This document shows, piece by piece, positions 48,023-58,900 of a stretch of DNA of 64,000 nucleotides. This stretch comes from Narthecium ossifragum. Its lineage: Eukaryota; Streptophyta; Magnoliopsida; Dioscoreales; Nartheciaceae. The notes beneath the pieces are model-generated. The model was not told where the DNA came from. It did no database searches and saw only the letters and a program-made list of their open reading frames with translations. The position numbers were made by a program, and so were the translations under genes. The stretch's first letter is position 1. Every line of letters starts with the position of its first letter. The DNA lies in assembly GCA_963920575.1 (NCBI GenBank), contig OY986968.1, positions 7,185,485 to 7,249,484 on the forward strand. The letters are read 5' to 3'.

Positions 48023-48598
48023 ATAAATGACGCCAAACGAAAAAAACCCAAATTAGAAACCTCATCCAGCCCATGGCGGCGATGGAGGAGACGTACGGTG
48101 GAGGGAGCGGAGGAGACCGACGACGGCGAAGAACGAGTATGTAAAAGACCAAAAGGAGATATCGATATCGCCGATCGATCAACACCGCTGGAGAAAGAGA
48201 CGGCTGGAAAGAGGAGAAGGACGGCGAGCGTAGCCGCCGACGGCCACGAGAGGAAGAAGACGAGAGGAGGGCGGCGAGAGGTGGCGGCTGAGCGTGCGGT
48301 GTCGGACAACGAGGTGGACGAGTTCTACGCCATACTCCACCGGATGCGCGACGCCGCTAGAAGCATCGTGGCGATCAGAGGCGGCGACAAAGGACGAGGA
48401 GGAGATGGCGTCAAGATTACCGGCGACCGGCGTTTGTATGGGAGGACTTTGTGCATAGAGGTGGGTAGAGGCTGGAGGGGCTCACGGCGGAGGGGTCGAC
48501 GCCAGCGACTGGTGGTGGCGGAGAGGAGGCGGTGTCGGAGAACGCGATTGATCATGACCATAAGTTCTTCCTGGATTTGAACGCTGATCCCCACCCTT
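48005..48598 (+). pseudogene. NPR1-interactor-like (NRR/NIMIN-type) ORF with EAR motif, probably frameshifted
   Basis: A GC-rich, intronless ORF. Basic N-terminal region with several KR-rich clusters (nuclear localisation-like), then SDNEVDEFYAILHRMRDAAR. This resembles the short amphipathic NPR1-binding helix of NRR/NIMIN-type repressors. The C-terminus in another frame reads KFFLDLNADPHP then TAG, an LxLxL-like EAR repression motif usual for that family. Connecting the two needs a shift near 48,410 and passes a TAG near 48,465 (PAFVWEDF precedes it). NIMIN/NRR proteins dampen NPR1-dependent defence gene activation in the nucleus. Identification rests on motif order, not on full alignment. 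Confidence 0.45.
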
Positions 48599-48729
48599 AG
48601 TAGCTGAATAATTATTTATCTTGTAATTTTATTTTCGGTTAATTGGCATAAGGTCATTTCAAGGTAATTAATCAACCCATAGTCATGCTTATTTTTATAT
48701 ATTGTAAGGTCCAAAAAAAGACGACGGCT

Positions 48730-49510
48730 CTACCTTTTCTACTTGAACGACTGTTCTTGGAAAACCATCAAGAATGAGACCCTTGTGATATGATGGTTTC
48801 TTGATTGCTTCGTCAATGATTCCAACGACCAACTACTCATCAGAAACAAGCTCTCCGTGAAGAAATACGACCAACAGATCATCACCAAAGTTATTTCTTA
48901 CAAATAGAAAACCTAAATGGGCAGTTGCAAGTACCCATTATGTATCATTTTTCCTACTAAATTTCACAGCCAAAGTGATCTTTTACAAAGCATCACCTTC
49001 TCCATGGTTTCCTTGGCTTTAATACCAAGAGCGGTCTTCGCAGCGACAACAGCTCTCAACATGTCACCCATGGCCAAGTGACACAAGCAAAACTCATCCT
49101 TAATGAAAGGCGACTGGGTGCCGTCCTGCCAATCAAGTACAATTATGATTATCACACATTAAAACCCCAGCAATCAAAGACAACATGTCTGCGATCATGA
49201 CAAGTATCAAATCGTTGGCCATTTCGCCTAAAGATCAGCAGAGACACATAAGCTAAGATAAAACCCAAGTTAGCCAGGCAAATAACTTGACTCCCGATTC
49301 CGAGGCTGTTTATATTTTTCGCAATATCACATGATCAATTTCGAATGTGAGGTGAAATGTTGGAATTTTCCTTTGTATATTTTATTTTTGAAAGGAAAAG
49401 CACATCTAGTTAGAATAAAGTGTTGGGCAACAAAAGAAAAAACAAACCCACCCTATCAAAAGGGGAAAAATACAACTTGCTATTCATCAAAAACAGCTTA
49501 GAAATTGACC
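48730..49510 (-). pseudogene. Partial adenylate kinase duplicate (exons 2-3), P-loop deleted
   Basis: Collinear with 46,635-47,427 of the intact gene, including the intron between exons 3 and 2 and part of intron 1, so it arose by DNA duplication and not from mRNA. At about 49,122 the parent's gggtgcc ttttccag..ggtggac ctgcc is reduced to gggtgccgtcctgcc, removing the P-loop codons. Exon 3 has an extra codon-breaking insert (caactactcatc). The right breakpoint joins MULE sequence at about 49,510. Confidence 0.9.
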
Positions 49511-51111
49511 CACCCAGAGACAACATAAGAGGTCAAAAAAACTGATAAAAAAGGCAACATGATGAGCCTTCATATCTCACAAAGCTTGAGAGAAGGCAAA
49601 CCTCACTTGTATGTGGGAACTATTAGGAATGGGGGAATAACCAGAGGAGCTGCAAGAAACCTCCTTACTCTAAGCCCAGTTCCAGTCAAGTAGGGGGTGC
49701 TGGTGTAGGAAGAGAAAGAGGAGGGGGGAGAGGCACTGCTCTTGCTACTGTTGTAGGAGGAGGAAGAGGAGCCACAGCTTCTGATGTTGTAGCAGTGGTG
49801 GTGGTGGTGTAGTAAGACGAAGGGGAAGAGGAACATACCAAGCTCCTGACGCTAGTAGCAGTGTTGATGGTGGTGTAGGAAGGGGAAGGAGAAGGGGAAG
49901 AGGAATATACCAAGTTCCTGGTGCTGGCAGCAGTGCTTGTCACACCTCGAATCATAAAACTCATCCAGATCGGGGCATGAGTCAACTAACACTATATTCC
50001 AACTTGTTGTGCACAATTAAATATCCAAATCCATGACAAAATTTTGAACAATTTTTAAAGATAAGGAGTTCAACTGATCATCAAGCCGTCACCCTACTAG
50101 GGGACCGATCGATCGCACCAATGAGCGATCAAGAAATCCGATGGAAATTCATCTAAAAATTCGATCAAACGGTTACGAAACGCAACGAAACTTGGAACAC
50201 ACAAAATCTAGGAATAGGGAAGCATACCAGCGGAAGGAAAACCACAAACACCAACCAACCACCCTAAATATGGCCTAAACAAGACTAGTTTGATTAAGGT
50301 AAGAAAAACCACAAAACACCAACCAACCACCCCCAATATAGGGTTTAGGGGTAGAAACCTTACCTTAATCAAGCTAATCTTGCCCCAAACTCCACTAATC
50401 CAATCTAGGCGAGCCTAAATTGGTCTTTTCCTAAGATTTAGTCACCTCTAAGCCGCTGCAATAGCCTCTCTTGAGCTCCCAAAACCTCTCTCTCTAAAAA
50501 CCTAAGAAAAGGGGAGAAAAGAAATAGATCTCAGCTGTTACCTATTTAAACCCTCAGCTCGTGTCCGATCGATCGCTCCAGGGAGCAACCGATCGCTCGT
50601 GCTGGGATCTCAGCCTCGAGGGCAACCTTGAAGCCGATTGATCGAGGAGCGATCGCCCATGGCTGAAAATTTGCCCTAGATGCAAACTTTCATGCCCGAG
50701 CTAGGATTTTCCGATTCGAAATTCGCTTAGGGTTTTAACAAACACATTCATCACTCATAAGATCGTGTGTGCGCTATGCGTGTAAAACCCAACTCCACAA
50801 GGACAAATTACTGATTTACCCTTCGGAGTCACAAGGAGCAACGTGATCACCAGATCGCACCCGACGCGAAACAAAGCCAATCGAACCCACGAGTTCGACC
50901 TAGACGGTCAAACCAAATATAGAGGAACGGATCCTCATAGTGCTAGTGGTGATATAGGAAGGGGAAGAGGAGTGAGAAGGCATGGTGGTGGAGTAGTGCT
51001 GGTGCTGGTGCTGGTAGGCCATGATTGGTGGGATAGGCAGAGGCAGAGGAATGGTTTCATGGATCCCTCCAAGGCCTACTGTTCCAATAGATGCTGCATT
51101 TACATAACCTG
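49511..51111 (+). pseudogene. MULE transposase C-terminal zinc-knuckle and Gly/Arg tail, split by LTR-A
   Basis: 49,511-49,937 reads with shifts as PPRDNIRGQ.., DEPSYLTKLERRQTSLVCGN, GGITRGAARN (the zinc-knuckle region ending many MULE proteins, CGNCGNGGHNQRSC in intact relatives). A tandemly repeated glycine/arginine-rich tail (ggtgctggtgtaggaagagg units) follows. After the 49,938-50,939 LTR the same tail continues at 50,940-51,060. Catalytic core absent on the left, where the adenylate kinase duplicate abuts. Confidence 0.6.
49938..50939 (-). mobile_element. Solo LTR A (1.0 kb)
   Basis: Perfect 5-bp duplication GTGCT at 49,933-49,937 and 50,940-50,944. Minus strand starts TATGAGGATCC (TG mutated to TA) and ends GTGTGACA. 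Related to the TGTGAGGACCCG LTRs and holds GATCGATC palindromes (50,105-50,130; 50,566-50,660). No internal domain, so LTR-LTR recombination is likely. Confidence 0.85.
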
Positions 51112-51637
51112 ATGTTGTAAGTTGTAAGTAATGTAAATTTCATTTAATTAAACATTGATTTGATTACTTGAGACAAATAAGATATATAGTAATCACTTTA
51201 GTTCATTGCAGGTGCTATGTGGCACTTAGACAAGTCAATTGTTTGGCTCCCAAATAAGTGACTCGGAGAGTAGCCATCAAACATGCCCAGTTTATGGCAA
51301 GGATGTTTGGATGAGAGGGGGGGGCGCGGTCGTCAGCAAAGCTAGAAAGATTAAACTGATGTTTTTGTGATGTATGCTACAGTTAAACTTTGATGGATGT
51401 GCAAAATTTTTGGTTGTGAAATTTTTTGGATGCCAGTTGTAATTTTTTGGATGTCAGTTATGCATGTTACAGCAATTGCATGCTTGAATCTGCAAATTGT
51501 GTTGGTTAAACTGATGTATTTGTGATGTTGTTATGATATTCTATGCAAGCAATTGATACAAAATCAGGTTGATGCATGAAGTAATTTGAAACTTCATTCA
51601 AACATAAGTAGTTTATACATTCATAGGGCTTCTGACA
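51112..51637. other. MULE 3' non-coding region
   Basis: AT-rich with repeats of ttttttggatg(c/t)cagtt (about 51,425-51,465) and taaactgatgt(t/a)tttgtgatg (about 51,354 and 51,507). No gene. Confidence 0.4.
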
Positions 51638-51642
51638 TCACT

Positions 51643-54242
51643 TGTCACATCCCTACCCAGAAAACCTATCCGGTCTGGGGCATGAGGGCTCGAAATCTAT
51701 TCAATTCGTTTATGATGTATTTATAATAAAATAATACATCTAAATTAAACAATTGATATGGGGTCAAAAACTGTAATCTCTAATATTTTACCGAAGATCA
51801 CTGTACATCAAATATAAACAAAGTTTCTGAAACAAAACTGATCCTCAAAAGACATATGTATAACTATCTCAAAAATCCTTACAGAAGGAAATTATACATG
51901 TATCTAATCCAACAGGAAAAACTGAGCCTCACGTGCTCAAACACCTCCAGAGGTTAACGCGTCACCAAAAGCCTACCTAGTTGGTGCCACGGAAGAAGAG
52001 CTGACGCATGCACCTGCAAAACGTAACCCGGATTGGAGTGAGCGATAAGCTCAGTATGATTCTATTCCACGTCACACTAAAAGGAAAGGGAACAGTAAAT
52101 TCCCAGGTTCATCTCATCTCTAGGGGAAACTCACGTTACGTCCACCGCCTACTCCAGGGCACGCACTCTGATGACCTCTACTGCCAATAGTCATTCCTCT
52201 CAAATCAAGCGCTCCAGCGCTGAAACAATAGGGGTAAGGCCCATGATGGTACATAACTCCTCCTAATACTGAAACTTAGACCGAAACCTAGGACGACCTC
52301 TACATCTCAATCAAAGTAATTGCAACCAATTAGACTGTGACCTTGATAACATAAGATTATCATAACAATTCACATTCTAAAACTTGCTACCCAGCCTTTG
52401 TCCTACAGCTAGATTCGAGCTACCCGAGCCCTCGGATCAGCGATCAACCCATCGCCCACGCCTAGCCTAGAATGCCTCTGATACAAACAATTGTACATAT
52501 GCTCGCACGCACATAGGTAAGATTTCAGGCATGCAACAATATGCCAAAATAATATACAGGGCTAGGCACAACATATAGCTCGTCAAGGGGGATGAACATA
52601 GCAAAGGTCTAGATAAAGCGGATAAATAGGCGTAACAGGTCTGCAAGTCTCCACGAGACTAAACAAACAATCTAGACTATCATTCAATATAAATTTCGGT
52701 ATTATGACGACATACACGGGCCGTCAACCAAAATTCTACAAAGGGGATACAACCTCGGCTAACCAACAATCAACTACTTTGATTAATAATACAACAGTTA
52801 TGCTCTCGACGCACGCCAGCTAACAGTGGGGCTATTAATCAAAGTAGTAGGGCACATCTTTGGCCCATTTATTCTACACATCCTAAGAGGCGTGACTCCC
52901 TTGGTTCAACCACAAGCTTGACATAGGGCTTACACACACACATATATATATAACAAGACTGAAAAGCTTGAATTATTGAATTGAAACTAATGATACTACT
53001 AACTTCAAAAAATCCTAAATTTAAATCTAAACATTTAATTGATGTGAAACTTGATATGCCTATTTATTGAGATACCCTGAATCACATATCCAAAAATTAG
53101 ATCAAACGGATAAAAAGAAATAGATAAAAACTTATAATTTCGGTTTCAAATCAGATTTGATAAATGACTCACAATCCCTTCGAAAATTTCTCGGATTAAA
53201 ACCAAAATTTGCAGATCAATCTTAAAGGTCACTAAGATTGACATAGACAAAAATAAAATCCATTGGATATCGAATTTCTACTTAATTTCATAAATTAAAC
53301 TCACTACTTTGTTTCAGCACAGTCCGACAATTAATTCACTAAACATTGTACATAAATCAAAAATATATGAAACCGGTTGGAATTGAAAGAAGACGCAGAT
53401 ATCTACAACTTTCATGTTGAATATCAACTGAGATTATGCACGTACAACTTTGTAATCATGCTGAAACATAGTTGTCTTAATTAAAAATGGAATTCTGAAA
53501 ATTAGATAGGAAAAAGATGATTAAATCCAGTTTAAATCCAAACCAAATCATTCCAAACTTCAATAAGTTACTAAGCATACCTAGAAGCATCATCTAGTAT
53601 AGATAAATCAAAGAAACAAGAATCCAAATAACCTAGAACATCTAAACAAGCCTTAGGTGAAGAATCCTACCTTTCTAAGCTAATCCTTGATTAATCCTTG
53701 ATTAATCCGTGTAGGGAAGGTATGGATCAACTCTCATACTAGCTGGTCACACCTCCAAGCCTATGCAACAAGCATTTCTCGTGAAACCCTAGCAACGGTG
53801 GAGAGAAGGAAGAAAGAAGAAAAACAGGGGAGCTGGCGGGTTCTTATACACCAGCCTTGTCAGATCGATCGCACAAAGCAGCGATCGGTCGGACTAGGTC
53901 GGTTAAATACCCACCAGCTCAACGTTGGTGCCGGTATAGAGTCCGACTGATCGATCCTTGGAGCGATCGATCGCTCTAGGATCGCCAGCTGTCGTAAAGA
54001 TAAACTTTCTCGCCCGAGGTCAGATCTTTCGATCCGAAGCTCGTATAAGGTTCTAACAAGCACATAGATCATTCATAGACTGTGTATGCACTATGCGGGT
54101 GTGAAACCGACCGCCAATGTATAATTTACCAAATTATCCTTGGGGTCTAAAATCAACAATGCGATCAACATATCGCACTCGACGCGGAAACAGACCAATA
54201 GGGCACGACCCTAGACCTACGCGGTCGAGCCAGGTCCTCATA
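51643..54242 (-). mobile_element. Solo LTR B (2.6 kb)
   Basis: Perfect 5-bp duplication TCACT at 51,638-51,642 and 54,243-54,247. Ends TATGAGGACC..ATGTGACA on the minus strand, as in LTR A. GATCGATC modules at 53,862-53,985. Contains a TATA-like run (52,941-52,952) but no coding region. Confidence 0.85.
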
Positions 54243-54866
54243 TCACTAGCCTAGTTTGGACAGAAGTCTAGACTCCAGCAAAGTATGGCAATTCCTACAA
54301 CCCAAGACATTAGCAAGCCAAAGAAATATGTCCTTGCCCTAACACTTAAAATGCCTCTTTTGCAGTTCAAGTGTGGCAATTATCCTATTTTTCTCTTCCA
54401 TACAATTCTTCATGTTCTGCATCTCTGCAATGGCCTTTTCCATCTCAATCATGGCCTTTTCCCCTTGTCCCCCTTACTTAATGTGGAATTCAGCCTAGCC
54501 TTCATTTTTTGAAACTTGTATATCAAGTCATTGATGACATTTTTACTCCCTTTAGTTGTATCTGAGTCAACCCAGTAGAAAAAGTCACAACCACCACGAT
54601 ACTACCAAAAAATGTCAACAAAACCAAAAAATATGAAATAATTGGAAATTTCAAAACAAATCAAATTACCTTATGAGTTTGACAGCCTAGGAATCTTCTT
54701 CCTGGATTCCATGACATCCATGAGGTCCTCATTACAGCTTTGGATCCACATTGGCACTCATAATAATGTCCCTTTGCGGAGTCATCCCTCCTCACGGAGG
54801 AGATGGATCCTCCGGTGAACTAGGAGCTTTTCTGCGACGTCGATGACTGCGACATCGAGCTGGGCA
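54243..54866 (-). pseudogene. GRF zinc-finger gene, two exons, decayed
   Basis: Minus strand. Exon 1 (about 54,840-54,673): YYECQCGSKAVMRTSWMSWN then PGRRFLGCQTHK and a gtaatt donor. Exon 2 (about 54,592-54,270): RGGCDFFYWVDSDTTKGSKN, then after a one-base shift a coiled coil (AMIEMEKAIAEMQNMKNCME, KNRIIATLELQK), then KC-stop-GK and a hydrophobic tail (DIFLWLANVLGC). Defects: TAG before the finger, one frameshift, and TAG where W is expected. LTR B lies immediately on its 3' side. Same domain plan as 1,813-2,142 but with an intron. Confidence 0.75.
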
Positions 54867-54889
54867 TCGACCAAGCGATGAGGACAACA

Positions 54890-55300
54890 AAAAAAGTAGG
54901 AATCAGCTTGATTTTTACATGGGGGAGGACTTCTAAGATGAGAGGAACCCTAATACCGGAGGGGAATAGCATAGGGGTCCTTACCTGACGTCCCCGGGCC
55001 TCGTCGATGGTGGAAGTCCGACGAATTCGCTTGATTTTTGCTCCGACATGGTCGTGCGTGGCAAAGAGGTGAAAACCCTAGGTCAAGGGGGGTTCACAGC
55101 GGGGTCGCACTAGCGGGAAACGAGTGAAACCCGATCACGTGCGTGTCACATGACCGATTTTCTGTGAGGGCAGCTAACACCATTTGACGATGTGGACTAA
55201 GTGTTAGGTTTTGAAAATTAATATTATTGTAATTTTTAAAGTTTAGGTAGTACCCTAAAACTTCATGGTACTAAAGTGTAATATGGCCTATTTTTTCATT
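54890..55300. repeat. MULE terminal region, second copy
   Basis: Clearly related to 40,250-40,620 in the same orientation (gcataggggtccttacctgacgtcc..ggcctcgtcga.., cacgtgcgtgtcac, catttgacg, ttaggttttgaaa). It marks the right end of the MULE whose tail is at 49,511-51,111. Confidence 0.6.
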
Positions 55301-55309
55301 TTCATTTGA

Positions 55310-55590
55310 GCGCTGATTTGTGTACATGGTCGAATCCATGTACATTACACACGCGGTCCAATCGGTAGTGAGGTACCGACTGATTATTCTAATTCATTGG
55401 TACCCCACTACTAATGAAATAGATCAATCAGTCTGTACCTCATTACCAATTGAATGTACCAATGATCGGATCGGCAATAATGTACCGATTGATTGATCTA
55501 ATCCATCGGTACTTCACTACCGATGGAATAGATCAATTAGTCGATATCTTACTATCGATCTACACATGTCAAGTGACCGGTACACAAAAC
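55310..55590. mobile_element. MITE copy upstream of the CCDC130 gene
   Basis: Member of the family at 56,595-56,914: gatttgtgtacatgg..catgtacatt start, repeated accgatggaatagatcaat words, acacatgtc..gtgtaccgg-like end. It lies 320-600 bases before the start codon, so it may affect the promoter. Confidence 0.7.
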
Positions 55591-55912
55591 TTTATTCCTT
55601 TCATTTTGACCAAGTTAAAAATGCTTTTAAAACCAACCGTGCGATCGAGATCCAAACGGTTGGGATTCATGACTTGCACTCGATCATGACCGGGTTATTC
55701 TGGGCACCGACTCCGACTACCTGTAGGCCGTGGATATAAGGAAAGCACCACTCTCAAAGCAAAAGGCGTCTTTGGGGAGGACGGTGGGAATTCCCGTGTT
55801 GCTTCTTCCCCATCGTTGCAAACGCCCTCCCGGGTCGATATCCCTCGTCTCGTTTCTCTTCGATCTCGACCGCTTCCTTCCTTTAGATCCGTTGCCCCCA
55901 CGGTGAAACAGA

Positions 55913-58900
55913 ATGGTATGTATGGTTCCGATCTATGGGGGTTCGACGCCTGCGAAACCCTAATAATTCCATGTTTGATTGATTAGGGTTAGGGTTTTCA
56001 GAAAAAATTCGGAATTGGCGTCCTCGGAGCTTTCATACGCCGATTCTTTTGTTTCATTCGATTCTAGGCGAAAGTTACGGCTTTCTTTGTGGTGAATGTC
56101 TTGTTTGTGGAGCGATTATTGATGAATTTTATCACCAGCTTTGTTCATATCAAAAGATCTACTCTTTTTGGTGAATTGTTTATCTTGTTATGTTATAGGA
56201 CCACATTCTTTTATGCAATGCGAATTAAGACTGTGGACGACGGATTTATGTTTTACTTGCGATTGCGAAACTTTCCCCCCTATTTAGAAGCAATTCAAAC
56301 TAAAAAAATTGTGTTAGGAAATCGAAATTACACTGGGGACGCCAATAACATTCTTAATCCGTTTCATCTTTTTTTTCGGTGAATATATTGTTTGTCCAGC
56401 AAGCATTGATGAATTTTAGCGCCTGCTTCTATTGATATTCAAAGATGAACCCTGTTTGGCAAATTGTTTATCCTGCTTTGTTATAGGACCAGATTCTTTT
56501 ATGCTCATGTAATGCGAATTAAGACTTTGGGCGCATTTTATGTTTTCCTTGCAATTGTGAAGTTGCCTTCCCCTGATTTAACCTATAACATTAAGAGTAG
56601 TGATTTGTCTACATGGGTCAAAGCATGTACATTGCACATGCCCTTTAATCGGTAGGGATATACCGATTTGTTGATCTAGTCCATCGGTATTGTTACCGAT
56701 GGACTCAATACTGATGGACTAGATCAATCGATCGGTATATACCTACCGATTGAATGTACCGATGATCGAATCGGTAGGTATATTCCGATTGGTTAATCTA
56801 GTCCATCGGTAGAACAATATCGATGGAATAAATTAATCAATCGATAGATACCTACCGATTAGAGGACATGTGCAATGTACATGCCACGTGGCCATGTATT
56901 CAAATCTTTATTCGAACATTAATAACATGCTTAATCCCTTTCTTTTTTCTTTTCAGTCTTCCCTTGCAGCTGCTAGAGCAGACAATTTTTACTATCCGCC
57001 AGAATGGACCCCGAAGAAGGTATAGTGACTGTTATTTCATTTTCAGTTGGTGATGTTATTTCAATCGATCCTAACAGCTCTCCTTATGATCTGTGTCCAA
57101 TGCTTTTTCAATAACTTGGAGTTTTCATCATTTCCAGGGTTCTCTGAACAAGTTTCATGGCCAACATGCTTTGAGGGAAAGAGCAAGAAAGTTAGATCAG
57201 GGCATCCTAATTATAAGGTGAGTTTGTAGTTGAAAATCTTAAGGATGTATTCTCATGGCAGTTTGCAGTTCTTTTTGCAAATTTTGTCTTGAAGATCTTT
57301 CCTAAACGAGTTTTCCATATGAAATAGTCTTTATTTGCGCTCAACATTGTGATCTCAAAAGGTGGTTAGGGCTTTCTAGAAGGAGAATGGTTTGAGGCGT
57401 TTTTTAAGGATCAGTCACATCTTGGTTCTGTTCAACCCATGAAATCTCTAATTAAACCAAAATCGACCCATTGGATCCCTAATTGAGCAGACCTGATATT
57501 GCAGGCCTTTTCAGTCTGTATTGAATTGTCTCTGGATGTTTCAGCTGAAGCAGATTGAGACATATAAGCAACAGCCCGAAGTTGACAACTATATTGAATA
57601 TTGCGCATCTTTTGATGCAGATCACATTAATATAGAAATTCCTAAATGAATGTTAGGGCTATAAGAAGTGATGAAGAAGGAAAAGCTACAATGTGGAAGT
57701 AAATGCTAGTGGAAGCCTTGTTTTGAGTGCCATCAAGTTAACCATAGAAACCAATGTTTGTTTTTAACAACAATAGTACATCTAGATTTTGTTGAGTTTG
57801 AAGTGATCATGCGATGCATTTACTTTTAGAAGGCTATTTGAAAAGTGATTGCAAAACCTACACAACAAACAGAATTTGAACTTTTAAAATGTTACCAAGG
57901 TAGAATGTTGGCTAGAAATGACCAAGTGTATAAATAGGCAAAAATAATAAAACATAGTTCACTTTGTAAGGATGTCTTAGTTATTTTCTTCAATGATCCA
58001 TACATGCCATTCAAGAAATGGGGCCTTTTGATCATTTTACGCTCGAATGATCATTTGGTGAAACTTGTTGAAGGATATATATGCAGTAAAAGCAAATTTT
58101 GGAGACTATTTTCGTAATTTATTGGTTTAAGTGGTTGTTTACATGGGGCATTTATGCCAAAGGCCCTTATATATTGCATTTCGATGATCCTTTTTTTTCT
58201 TCCTGAAAAAGAGACTATCTGGTACAATTTTATATACTCCTACATGGAATCAATGTGTTCTAGAAATCTTATGTATTATGGCCTATACCTACCAAGATTT
58301 ATGGAATTTTACAACTTTTGGTTTGTTGTTATATCTAAAGATTTGATTAAAATTTTGGACAAAAATAGAGAATTACAACCTGACGCCTTACAACTTGCAT
58401 GTTTAAAACAATATTTGGATTGAGGATAGAAAGTCATATATTGCACTTGCCAATTTAATTATATTCAAACAAAGACTCTACTCACTCTTGTACTATTGAG
58501 TTTTCATTTGCTGACGTATGGTAAATGTGTTCAAGATTCGAGATGCCTTTCAATATATGGTGCGGTGGATGTAACTCTATGATTGCCAAGGGCGTCAGGT
58601 TTAATGCAGAAAAGAAACAAGTGGGAAATTATTACTCTACAAAGGTAACTTTTAACATTCTGATAATTTGATATTTTTTTTCCCTTCCTGTTCTTTTGAA
58701 TGCCATGAAGATGGACTTCCCTAGTATTGAATTATGTGACAACTGAAAGAAATAACTATATCTGAGAACTATATCGGTCCAAGTAATCTGAATTAAATCT
58801 GAATTATGTTGACAAATGGGACCTTTCAATCTTGTGCATCTTGACTCAGAACTATCTGAGTGACGTGTGAATAAATTGACTTGTGAGTTCCAAAGTTTTG

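Noticed and set aside
53860..54072. 70-codon minus-strand ORF near 53,860
   Set aside because: It lies in solo LTR B, over GATCGATC repeats; no domain.
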